In this document: positions 1 to 6,182 of the stretch, in pieces
How the letters are laid out: each line of letters begins with the position of its first letter
Position numbering within the stretch: position 1 is the stretch's first letter
Source of the DNA: Flavobacterium sp.
Lineage (GTDB): Bacteria; Bacteroidota; Bacteroidia; Flavobacteriales; Flavobacteriaceae
Direction: 5' to 3'
NCBI RefSeq assembly: GCF_021151785.1
Contig: NZ_JAGKWP010000109.1
Span: 1-7,491 of the forward strand
Length of the DNA: 7,491 nt
The notes under the pieces: model-generated
What the model saw: only the letters and a program-made list of their open reading frames with translations
Database searches by the model: none
Told to the model about the DNA's origin: nothing
Translations under genes and position numbers: made by a program

Positions 1-587
1 ATGTAGACCTGTGCATATCTTTTTAAAAAATTACTAATTTCTTCATTATAAAAATCATTGCTTTCTACATAAGGAACATTTAAAATAGCAAAACTTTTAA
101 AGTTGTTGTTTTTGATGTAGGAATATGAGGCAATCACATTTTGATCGTCTCTATTTAGCCTAATAAATAAAATGCGCTGATTGGATGAAGATTCTAATTT
201 GTCTAATGTTTCTTTTTTTAGTTGAATTGTCTTTTTTTTAGTGTAGTAATATGGATTTGAAGAAAGAATTAATCTTCCTTTTAAATTAAAAAAATTAACT
301 TCAAGTCCATGAATGTCAGAAAGTTCAAAAATTTTGTTTCTAAATATTTTAAAAGTATTTTCTTCGGTTAACTTATAAGGTGTGTTTTTTAAAATATACT
401 CAATATGTTGTTTGATGGCATTTTCTTTTCTAGATAAGCGTTCTTCATGATATTTTTGGGCTTCATATCTAAAGTGAAAAATGGAAACCAAAGAAATTAA
501 AATGGATGAAAAAACGGTAAGCAGAATCATCGACATGAAGATTCTTTGTCGAAGAGAATAGCTTTTTAATTGATACCATTTATTCAT
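1..587 (-). CDS. Membrane sensor protein, probably a sensor histidine kinase (N-terminal part; runs off left edge)
   Basis: Reading the reverse complement from the ATG at 587 gives 195 uninterrupted codons that continue past the window edge. The protein begins MNKWYQLKSYSLRQRIF. A hydrophobic membrane segment follows at about residues 17-37, after a basic N-terminus. Next comes a charged, K/E/N-rich, probably periplasmic domain from about residue 40 to at least 195, with the fragment FLKRYAQVY near the cut end. This is the usual N-terminal plan of a two-transmembrane sensor kinase. The sequence resembles flavobacterial HAMP-type histidine kinases, but the second membrane helix, HAMP, HisKA and ATPase domains would lie outside the window, so the kinase call is inference. 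Its start overlaps the end of hemJ by 8 bp (ATGAATAA), which suggests translational coupling and transcription with hemH-hemJ. A membrane sensor of another kind is possible. Confidence 0.75.
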   Translation of the reverse strand, partial: MNKWYQLKSYSLRQRIFMSMILLTVFSSILISLVSIFHFRYEAQKYHEERLSRKENAIKQHIEYILKNTPYKLTEENTFKIFRNKIFELSDIHGLEVNFFNLKGRLILSSNPYYYTKKKTIQLKKETLDKLESSSNQRILFIRLNRDDQNVIASYSYIKNNNFKSFAILNVPYVESNDFYNEEISNFLKRYAQVY

Positions 588-1131
588 TTTTTTCTCTGAT
601 TTTTTTATATATTTTGAATCCTAGCATCAATAAAATAGAAAACAATACTATTCCTAAAACGCCAAATACCCAATTGATAGCATTTTTTAAAATAACTAAA
701 AACACTACCGAAAAAAGAATGAGAGTAGCACCTTCATTCCAAAGACGGAAAAAAGTTGAACTGTGCTTTACATTGTCTTGTTGTAGTTGCTTGAAAATTT
801 GATGGCATTTTAAATGATATAAATACAACAAAAAAACAAAAGTTAACTTAACATGCATCCAAGGCATTGTTAACCAAGCGCTTCCAATTGGGGTGAAAAA
901 CAACATCCAGAAAGCAAAGAAGCTGGCTAAAATAGCACTTGGCCAAGTAATTATATACCATAAACGATACTGCATAAGTTGGTATTGTTTAACTAATATG
1001 CGTTGCTCCACATCTTCTTTTTGTTTGGCTTCAGCATGATAAACAAATAAACGAACTATGTAAAATAAGCCAGCAAACCAAGTAATTACGAAAATTAAAT
1101 GTAATGCTTTAATGGTATTGTATATTTCCAT
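580..1131 (-). CDS. hemJ: HemJ-type protoporphyrinogen IX oxidase / CopD-like membrane protein
   Basis: This is a 183-residue polytopic inner-membrane protein. The N-terminal helix has the HemJ (UPF0093) pattern: His11 in KALHLI, then W18, the AGLFY stretch at 20-24, R27, and LFVYHAEA at 28-35. Further family-like positions are W91, H93 and K95 in PWMHVK, and the RLWNEGATL stretch (129-137) before a hydrophobic helix ending in K149. HemJ oxidises protoporphyrinogen IX to protoporphyrin IX, the substrate of ferrochelatase. Finding it 3 bp after hemH, in the same direction, supports that role. Membrane segments lie at about 7-29, 58-79, 88-107, 133-149 and 152-172. The last one extends beyond the roughly 140-150 residues usual for HemJ. 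Many databases label such flavobacterial proteins only as CopD family, so the enzymatic assignment rests on motif and context. The ATG at 1131 begins the conserved first helix and is a good start. Confidence 0.8.
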   Translation of the reverse strand: MEIYNTIKALHLIFVITWFAGLFYIVRLFVYHAEAKQKEDVEQRILVKQYQLMQYRLWYIITWPSAILASFFAFWMLFFTPIGSAWLTMPWMHVKLTFVFLLYLYHLKCHQIFKQLQQDNVKHSSTFFRLWNEGATLILFSVVFLVILKNAINWVFGVLGIVLFSILLMLGFKIYKKIREKNE

Positions 1132-1134
1132 TTT

Positions 1135-2154
1135 TTATTTCTTTTCAAATTCTTGTACCCAACTAGTTAAGGTGTGTACCCAATCTTCTCTGTCGTTTAA
1201 GCAAGGAATTGACAAGAAGTGTTCTCCTCCATTTTCTTTAAAACTTTCGGCGGCTTCCATTCCTATTTCTTCTAGTGTTTCCAGACAATCAGAGACAAAT
1301 GCTGGGGTGACAACGGCTAATTTTTTAATTCCTTTTTGTGCTAGTCCATCAATAGTTGCATCTGTGTAAGGTTGCAACCAAGGGTCTCTTCCTAATCTTG
1401 ACTGGAATGATGTGCTAAATTTTCCCTCTTCCAATCCCAAAACTTCTGCAACTTGTCTGGTGGTTTCTAAGCACTGGTGACGATAACAAAAGTCATGCGC
1501 TTCGGAAGGTGTTACACAACAAGTGTTGTTGATTTGACAATGACTTTTTGTGACATCTGATTTCCTTATATGTCTCTCAGGAACGCCATGGTATGAGAAT
1601 AAAATATAATCAGATTTGAAGTTTTGTAAACTGTCTTGGATAGAATCGGCTAAATTTTTAATGTAATCTTTTTTATTGTAAAAAGCAGGTAGAATTTCTA
1701 ACTTCATTGTTGGAAATTTTTCTTTTTTAATTTTTTCTGCTAAAACTACAATTGTTTCCGTAGTAGCCATTGCAAATTGAGGGTAAAGAGGCAATAAAAG
1801 CACTTCATCAACCCCTTGATTGTTTAATTGTGTTAGTCCATGTTCAATACTAGGATTGCCATATCGCATTGCTAATTCAACTGGTAAACTAACTTTTTTT
1901 TGCAAATTAGTTTGTAATCGTTTTGATAGTACAATTAAAGGAGAACCTTCAGGCCACCAAATTTTTTTATATGCCTTGGCAGACTTTTTTGGTCTTGTGT
2001 TTAAAATAATACCTTTTACAAGTAAAGCTCTTAATAAATAGGGTAAATCTATAACCCTTTCGTCCATTAAAAATTCATCTAAATATTTTTTGACATCTTT
2101 CGTTTCAGTGCTATCAGGTGAGCCTAAATTGACCAATAATACCCCTTTTTTCAT
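1135..2154 (-). CDS. hemH: Ferrochelatase with internal cysteine-rich insert
   Basis: This 339-residue protein inserts Fe2+ into protoporphyrin IX to give protohaem. Visible family features are the N-terminal GVLLVNLGSPD (4-14), the LPLYPQFAMATTET region (121-134), the catalytic SYHGVPERH with His189, FQSRLGRDPWLQPYT (250-264), and the acidic metal-binding stretch SDCLETLEEIG (288-298, E292/E295). Between His189 and the SRLGR motif is an insert with five cysteines: C206, C212, C213, C223 and C228. Ferrochelatases of Myxococcus type are known to bind a [2Fe-2S] cluster through four cysteines inside an internal segment of about 20 residues, and this region matches that description. The gene starts 11 bp after the AraC-type regulator and ends 3 bp before hemJ, so the three are probably co-transcribed. 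The ATG at 2154 directly precedes the conserved VLLVNLG, and total length is normal for the family. Confidence 0.97.
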   Translation of the reverse strand: MKKGVLLVNLGSPDSTETKDVKKYLDEFLMDERVIDLPYLLRALLVKGIILNTRPKKSAKAYKKIWWPEGSPLIVLSKRLQTNLQKKVSLPVELAMRYGNPSIEHGLTQLNNQGVDEVLLLPLYPQFAMATTETIVVLAEKIKKEKFPTMKLEILPAFYNKKDYIKNLADSIQDSLQNFKSDYILFSYHGVPERHIRKSDVTKSHCQINNTCCVTPSEAHDFCYRHQCLETTRQVAEVLGLEEGKFSTSFQSRLGRDPWLQPYTDATIDGLAQKGIKKLAVVTPAFVSDCLETLEEIGMEAAESFKENGGEHFLSIPCLNDREDWVHTLTSWVQEFEKK

Positions 2155-2165
2155 TTTTTTCTTTT

Positions 2166-3068
2166 TTAGCTATTTTGCTTCAAAGTTAACAAATATTTTT
2201 TTGGAGTAGTCCCAAACTTCTTCTTAAAAGCAGCTATAAAATGACTAGCCGTGCTGTATCCAACTTTTAATCCTACTTCATTAACATTATATGAACCAGT
2301 ATCAAGCATTCTTCTTGCATAATCCATTTTGTAATCAAATAGAAAATTAAAAACGGTATCGCCATAAATTTCTTTAAACCCTTCTTTTAATTTTTTTAAA
2401 GAGATGCTAACTTCGTCTGCTAACTCTTGTAAGCTAGGTGGTTCAGCCATTCGTGCAATGATTATTTCTTTGACCTTTTTTATTTTTAAAACGTTTTCTT
2501 CATCTGCTAAAAAGGGACAATGCTCAGCATTTGGATCTTCATTTCGATTGAAAAAAAGACTCAACAATTCATAACTTTTTCCTTTTAGATACAGGTTTTT
2601 AATACTTGTGTTTTGATTGTAATGAAAAATTTGGTTCAATACTATAGCCATTGCAGGAGTAATATCTTCTTCGCCGTAATATTTTCGCTCTAAATTATCT
2701 TTACTTAAAAAAGGAATAACTTCTGCTTCAGAAGAAAATAAGGCATGGAATTTTTTTATTGAAATCAATACTGAAATAATCCAAGATTTAGGTAAAATTT
2801 CTAAATGCAAAGGCAATTCTTTCTGAGGATTATACAATAACAACGATTTTTCTTCCTTCAAATCAAGGGCATAATTACCATTATTGAAGATAAACTTACC
2901 CTTTCCTTTCACATTAAAGTGAAATTGTATTAATCCGGTTTCTACTTGTTTTTCAAATCGTTCACTTACGTCTGTATCATTTTGAAACCGAAGTAAAATA
3001 AAATCTTGATCAATTTTTATTTCTTCTACTGAACCCATAGCGTTATTTTTCCATAATATGCTTTTCAA
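2166..3068 (-). CDS. AraC/PchR-type transcriptional regulator of the haem locus
   Basis: This is a 300-residue regulator. The N-terminal half (about 20-120) has no recognised catalytic motif and looks like the beta-rich ligand-sensing domain of PchR-like proteins. The C-terminal part (about 195-295) is an AraC-type double helix-turn-helix: the first helix pair is around 212-235 (LQELADEVSISLKKL). The second is around 262-286, with the signature GYSTASHFIAAFKKKFG and then TPKKY. The only cysteine, C184, lies in HCPF just before the DNA-binding domain and resembles a haem-regulatory Cys-Pro motif. It is transcribed divergently from hemA and leads the hemH-hemJ set, so regulation of haem synthesis is the obvious inference; the inducer is unknown. 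The start is uncertain. TTG at 3068 gives the length shown, while the first in-frame ATG is at 3038 (residue 11). An in-frame stop at 3084-3086 limits any further extension. Confidence 0.9.
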   Translation of the reverse strand: MKSILWKNNAMGSVEEIKIDQDFILLRFQNDTDVSERFEKQVETGLIQFHFNVKGKGKFIFNNGNYALDLKEEKSLLLYNPQKELPLHLEILPKSWIISVLISIKKFHALFSSEAEVIPFLSKDNLERKYYGEEDITPAMAIVLNQIFHYNQNTSIKNLYLKGKSYELLSLFFNRNEDPNAEHCPFLADEENVLKIKKVKEIIIARMAEPPSLQELADEVSISLKKLKEGFKEIYGDTVFNFLFDYKMDYARRMLDTGSYNVNEVGLKVGYSTASHFIAAFKKKFGTTPKKYLLTLKQNS

Positions 3069-3133
3069 ATAGTCGAATAATATTTATTTATAATTATTCT
3101 AAACTAGTTACTGTGAAGCATCATAATTTTACA

Positions 3134-3141
3134 CAAATATA
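3134..3141 (-). promoter_or_regulatory. Candidate -7 element for the regulator-hemH-hemJ transcript
   Basis: On the minus strand this reads TATATTTG, a full match to the Bacteroidota -7 consensus TAnnTTTG. Transcription would begin near 3130, leaving a leader of roughly 60 nt before the TTG at 3068. No TTG is present at the normal -33 distance, and in DNA this A+T-rich such an octamer can arise by chance, so the call is tentative. Confidence 0.35.
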
Positions 3142-3180
3142 TAATATTTAACGATTTAGAGAGAGTAAATAAACAAAAAA

Positions 3181-3215
3181 ACATTAAGCGATATAAAAAG
3201 TACTTTGAGCGTTAT
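3181..3215 (+). promoter_or_regulatory. Candidate AraC-type operator: direct repeat at 21-bp offset
   Basis: ACATTAAGCGATAT (3181-3194) and ACTTTGAGCGTTAT (3202-3215) are identical at 11 of 14 positions and are offset by 21 bp, two helical turns. This is the half-site geometry by which AraC-family proteins bind direct repeats. The shared AGCG cores stand out in very A+T-rich DNA. The downstream copy ends 20 bp before the hemA -7 element, so it covers the place where a -33 element should be, as in class II activation. Binding by the adjacent regulator is inferred. Confidence 0.5.
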
Positions 3216-3235
3216 TTTTATTTTAAAAGAGATAA

Positions 3236-3243
3236 TAATTTTG
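3236..3243 (+). promoter_or_regulatory. Candidate -7 element for the hemACDE transcript
   Basis: TAATTTTG matches the Bacteroidota -7 consensus TAnnTTTG at every fixed position. Its 3' end lies 25 bp before the hemA ATG, giving an expected start near 3250 and a short leader of about 19 nt. The nearest TTTG upstream (3204-3207) is 28 bp away, longer than the usual spacing of about 17-23 bp. The promoter therefore looks weak alone and may need an activator at 3181-3215. Confidence 0.45.
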
Positions 3244-3268
3244 TTTCACGTTTTAGGTAAAAGCAAAA

Positions 3269-4537
3269 ATGGACAACAATACCCCAATAAAACATCCTTC
3301 TTTTTACGCAGTTGGATTAAGCTATAAGAAGGCAGATGCCGAGATGAGAGGAAAATTTAGTTTAGATGAAAAAGCTAAGACTAATTTGCTATTGCAAGCA
3401 AAAAAAGAAGGCATTGAAAGCTTATTTTTAATCTCAACTTGTAATCGAACTGAGATATATGGTTTTGCACAGCATCCTTTTCAATTAATAAAACTATTGT
3501 GTGAAAACAGTCAAGGTACGGTTGAAGATTTTCAAAAAGTAGCTTATGTTTATAAAAGCAAAGAAGCTGTAAATCATTTGTTTAGAGTGGGTACAGGTTT
3601 AGATAGTCAAATATTAGGTGACTTTGAAATCATTTCTCAAATCAAATTAGGCTTTACGGAAAGTAAAAAGCACTTATTAGCAAATGCCTATTTAGAAAGA
3701 TTAGTGAATGCAGTAATTCAAGCAAGTAAACGAGTGAAAAATGAAACTGAAATTTCTTCAGGAGCTACTTCTGTTTCATTTGCCTCTGTTCAATACATAT
3801 TTAAAAATGTAGAAGATATTGCTTCTAAAAACATTTTGCTTTTTGGTACAGGAAAAATTGGTAGAAACACTTGTGAAAATTTAGTGAAGCATACTAAACA
3901 TGACCAAATTACTTTAATTAATAGAACTAAAGATAAAGCAGAAAAATTAGCTAAAAAACTAGATTTACTAGTTAAGGATTATGCCGATTTACAGGTTGAA
4001 ATTCAAAAAGCTGATGTTTTAGTAGTAGCAACGGGAGCACAAAATCCAACAGTTGATAAAACAATTTTAGATTTAAAAAAGCCACTTTTAATTTTGGATT
4101 TGTCTATTCCAATGAATGTTAATGAAAATGTAAAAGATATTGAAGGAGTTACTCTTGTTCATATGGATCACCTTTCACAAATAACAGATGAAACTCTTGA
4201 AAATAGAAAAAAACACATCCCAGCTGCAGAAGCGATTATAACAGAAATTGTAGATGAGTTTATGACTTGGACAAAAGGTCGTAAATATGCACCAACTATA
4301 CATGCGTTAAAAGCAAAATTAAACTCAATTAAAGACCTTGAATTGAATTACCAAAAGAAAAAAATGGATAACTTTGATGAAGAACAAGCCGAAATTATTA
4401 CGGCTCGTTTGATTCAGAAAATCACGAATCATTTTGCGAATCATTTAAAAGACGAAAATACTTCTGTAGATGAAAGTGTAGAATGGATTCAAAAGGTATT
4501 TCAATTAGAAAATAAAGAAACACAGCCATTAATCTGA
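3269..4537 (+). CDS. hemA: Glutamyl-tRNA reductase
   Basis: This 422-residue enzyme performs the NADPH-dependent reduction of glutamyl-tRNA(Glu) to glutamate-1-semialdehyde, the first committed and usually the regulated step of the C5 route to haem. The catalytic cysteine is C58 in the family motif STCNRTEIY (56-64). The SQILGDFEIISQIK segment (113-126) and the SGATSVSFASV stretch (164-174) are typical. A Rossmann NADPH site has LFGTGKIG (191-198), followed by the INRT turn (217-220). The C-terminal part (about 320-422) is the helical dimerisation domain. The family's frequent GE in the LGE motif is GD here (117-118), a conservative change. It is the first gene of the rightward set and follows the divergent control region directly, so it is the natural target of the neighbouring regulator. 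The ATG at 3269 is well placed before the conserved AVGLSYKKA, and length is normal. Confidence 0.97.
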   Translation: MDNNTPIKHPSFYAVGLSYKKADAEMRGKFSLDEKAKTNLLLQAKKEGIESLFLISTCNRTEIYGFAQHPFQLIKLLCENSQGTVEDFQKVAYVYKSKEAVNHLFRVGTGLDSQILGDFEIISQIKLGFTESKKHLLANAYLERLVNAVIQASKRVKNETEISSGATSVSFASVQYIFKNVEDIASKNILLFGTGKIGRNTCENLVKHTKHDQITLINRTKDKAEKLAKKLDLLVKDYADLQVEIQKADVLVVATGAQNPTVDKTILDLKKPLLILDLSIPMNVNENVKDIEGVTLVHMDHLSQITDETLENRKKHIPAAEAIITEIVDEFMTWTKGRKYAPTIHALKAKLNSIKDLELNYQKKKMDNFDEEQAEIITARLIQKITNHFANHLKDENTSVDESVEWIQKVFQLENKETQPLI

Positions 4538-4548
4538 TGGCATAAACA

Positions 4549-5475
4549 ATGAAAAGTAAAACGATTAGAATAGGTACTCGTGACAGCGAGTTAGCACTTT
4601 GGCAAGCTAATACTGTAGAAAAAAAACTAAACGATTTAGGCTATAAAACAGAGATTATTGCTGTTAAATCACAAGGCGATATCCTTCTTGATAAACCACT
4701 TTATGAATTAGGAATTACGGGTATTTTTACTAAAACTCTAGATATTGCCATGATTTCTGGTCAAGTAGATATTGCTGTTCATTCCATGAAAGATGTGCCT
4801 ACTGCCTTGCCTCAAGGTATCGTTCAAGCTGCTGTTTTAGAGCGAGCTAATACGGTTGATTTATTAGTACACAAAGGGAATTTAGATTTTTTAACTAGTG
4901 AAGGTACAATTGCTACTGGAAGTTTACGTCGACAAGCACAATGGTTACATAAATATCCGCAACATCAAACGGTTGATTTAAGAGGAAATGTAAATACACG
5001 TATGCAAAAGTTGCAAGAAAACAATTGGGGTGGAGCTATTTTTGCCGCAGCTGGATTAGAGCGTATTAATTTGAAACCGGATACATTTATCAATTTAGAT
5101 TGGATGATCCCTGCTCCTGCACAAGGTGCTATGGTGGTAGTTGCTATGGCAGAAGATACGTTTTCTTTAGAGGCTTTGTCTGAACTAAACCATGTTGAAA
5201 CTGAAATTTGTACCTACATTGAAAGACAATTTTTAAGAACCTTAGAAGGCGGATGTACTGCTCCTATTGGTGCTTTAGCAACCTATGAAGAAAAAACAGA
5301 TGAATTGCATTTTCAAGGTGCCTTATTTTCAATTGACGGCAAACAAAAATTAGCCATTGATAGAAAATACGACATTTCTGAATGGAAAAAATTAGGTTTC
5401 CATGCGGCTAAAGAAATCTTAGATAACGGCGGAAAGGAAGTAATGGAAACAATTAAATTACAGTTAAAAAAGTAA
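4549..5475 (+). CDS. hemC: Porphobilinogen deaminase (hydroxymethylbilane synthase)
   Basis: This 308-residue cytosolic enzyme joins four porphobilinogens into hydroxymethylbilane. Key features are the N-terminal IRIGTRDSELALWQA (6-20), the catalytic aspartate D82 in HSMKDVPT (78-85), and the ATGSLRRQAQ (122-131) and LRGNVNTR (144-151) arginine-rich substrate- and cofactor-binding motifs. Also present are IPAPAQGA (187-194) and the dipyrromethane-anchoring C236 in LEGGCTAPIGA (232-242). The loop usually written GGKGLF in this family is GITGIF here (55-60), so it lacks the common lysine. All other functional residues are present, and I recall this as a flavobacterial variant rather than damage. 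It starts 11 bp after hemA and ends 2 bp before hemD, so it is clearly part of one operon. Its product is the substrate of the next gene. Confidence 0.97.
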   Translation: MKSKTIRIGTRDSELALWQANTVEKKLNDLGYKTEIIAVKSQGDILLDKPLYELGITGIFTKTLDIAMISGQVDIAVHSMKDVPTALPQGIVQAAVLERANTVDLLVHKGNLDFLTSEGTIATGSLRRQAQWLHKYPQHQTVDLRGNVNTRMQKLQENNWGGAIFAAAGLERINLKPDTFINLDWMIPAPAQGAMVVVAMAEDTFSLEALSELNHVETEICTYIERQFLRTLEGGCTAPIGALATYEEKTDELHFQGALFSIDGKQKLAIDRKYDISEWKKLGFHAAKEILDNGGKEVMETIKLQLKK

Positions 5476-5477
5476 TT

Positions 5478-6140
5478 GTGGAACAAAAAATCGGTATTCT
5501 ATCAACAAAAAAGCTAGCAATCAATCAAAAAAGGTTTTTGTTAAATGCAGGATTTGTTGTTATTGATGAAGATTTTATTACTACCAGGGCACTATCATTT
5601 GAAATGCCTATATTGAATGATATTTTGATTTTTACTAGTCAAAACGCCGTTCAAAACGTTCTTCAACATAAAATAGAATTAATTAAAAAACCTGTTATTT
5701 GTGTGGGTGAAAAAACCAAAAATCTGCTACAAAAAAATGGATTTATAGTTTTAAATACTCAACCTGAAGCGAAACAATTAATTCAAGAAATTAAAAGTAA
5801 ATACTTCGATAAAAGTTTTACCTTTTTGTGCGGGAAATCTAAATTAGAAACCATTCCCACATTTTTGAAAAAAAATAAACTAAAACACACAATTATTGAA
5901 GTATACGAAACCGTAGAAACACCAATAAAAATTGGAACAAAAATGAATGGTTTATTGTTTTTTAGTCCATCTGGTGTATCAAGTTTTACTAAAGAGAATA
6001 CAATTACTAATGAAATGTGTTTTTGTATTGGGAATACAACGGCAAAAGCCGTTGAAAAATATTCAAAAAATATAATAATTGCCCATCAACCCACCGTTGA
6101 AAATGTGATTATTCAATGTATAAATTATTTTAAAAAATAG
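5478..6140 (+). CDS. hemD: Uroporphyrinogen-III synthase
   Basis: This 220-residue protein cyclises hydroxymethylbilane to uroporphyrinogen III with inversion of ring D. HemD is poorly conserved in all bacteria, so the call rests on its characteristic short motifs and on position. Motifs are FTSQNAV (52-58), VICVGEKT (73-80), the inter-domain YETVETP (143-149), FFSPSGVSSF (161-170), CIGNTTAKAVE (183-193) and QPTVENVI (204-211). They appear in the usual order across two similar domains. The gene begins with GTG at 5478, 2 bp after the hemC stop. No earlier in-frame start can be used without overlapping hemC, and the residues after GTG (EQKIGILSTK) start the first strand normally. The tight spacing suggests translational coupling to hemC. 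The sequence is more lysine- and asparagine-rich than its neighbours, which fits relaxed constraint. Confidence 0.9.
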   Translation: MEQKIGILSTKKLAINQKRFLLNAGFVVIDEDFITTRALSFEMPILNDILIFTSQNAVQNVLQHKIELIKKPVICVGEKTKNLLQKNGFIVLNTQPEAKQLIQEIKSKYFDKSFTFLCGKSKLETIPTFLKKNKLKHTIIEVYETVETPIKIGTKMNGLLFFSPSGVSSFTKENTITNEMCFCIGNTTAKAVEKYSKNIIIAHQPTVENVIIQCINYFKK

Positions 6141-6182
6141 GTTTACATTTCAGTTTGGTCTGTAAACTATAAACCGTAAACT
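6141..6182 (+). repeat. Heptanucleotide repeats and overlapping stem-loops in the hemD-hemE gap
   Basis: This 42-bp gap is the longest inside the rightward operon. It ends in three tandem 7-mers, CTGTAAA, CTATAAA and CCGTAAA (6160-6180; consensus CYRTAAA). A fourth unit then begins, and its CTATG includes the hemE start codon. GTTTACA at 6141-6147 is a perfect inverted match to TGTAAAC at 6161-6167 (13-nt loop), and its core can also pair with GTAAAC at 6176-6181. The RNA could therefore form alternative hairpins, one ending 1 nt before the hemE ATG. Whether this is regulatory or only a decaying simple repeat cannot be decided from the sequence. Confidence 0.55.

Larger units (their letters stand above)
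3069..3268. promoter_or_regulatory. Divergent control region between the AraC-type gene and hemA
   Basis: These 200 bp are very A+T-rich and separate the two divergent gene sets, so they must hold both promoters. They contain a 21-bp-offset direct repeat (3181-3215), a 10-bp perfect palindrome AAAGTACTTT (3197-3206) between the repeat cores, and one TAnnTTTG-type -7 element in each direction. No convincing -33 TTG at the usual distance is seen for either promoter. That would fit activator-dependent transcription. No coding frame or structured RNA was recognised here. Confidence 0.75.

Noticed and set aside
614..802. Plus-strand open frame of 62 codons
   Set aside because: It lies wholly inside hemJ on the opposite strand, encodes a low-complexity sequence without recognisable motifs, and has no independent support.
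1112..1369. Plus-strand open frame of 85 codons
   Set aside because: It lies antisense to the 3' part of hemH, whose coding is certain; its serine-rich translation is a shadow of that gene.
1820..2041. Plus-strand open frame of 73 codons
   Set aside because: It is antisense to the N-terminal half of hemH and has no domain, spacing or start signal that supports a gene.
3147..3158. Third possible operator copy (TTTAACGATTTA)
   Set aside because: It resembles the repeat only if one base is deleted, lacks the AGCG core and is not on the 21-bp phase of the other two copies.
3204..3207. TTTG as the -33 element of the hemA promoter
   Set aside because: It is 28 bp before the -7 element, beyond the usual Bacteroidota spacing of about 17-23 bp, and it falls inside the direct repeat.
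3255..3257. AGG before hemA as a Shine-Dalgarno site
   Set aside because: It is only three bases, 11 nt before the ATG, and Bacteroidota mostly initiate without such pairing, so it does not help decide the start.
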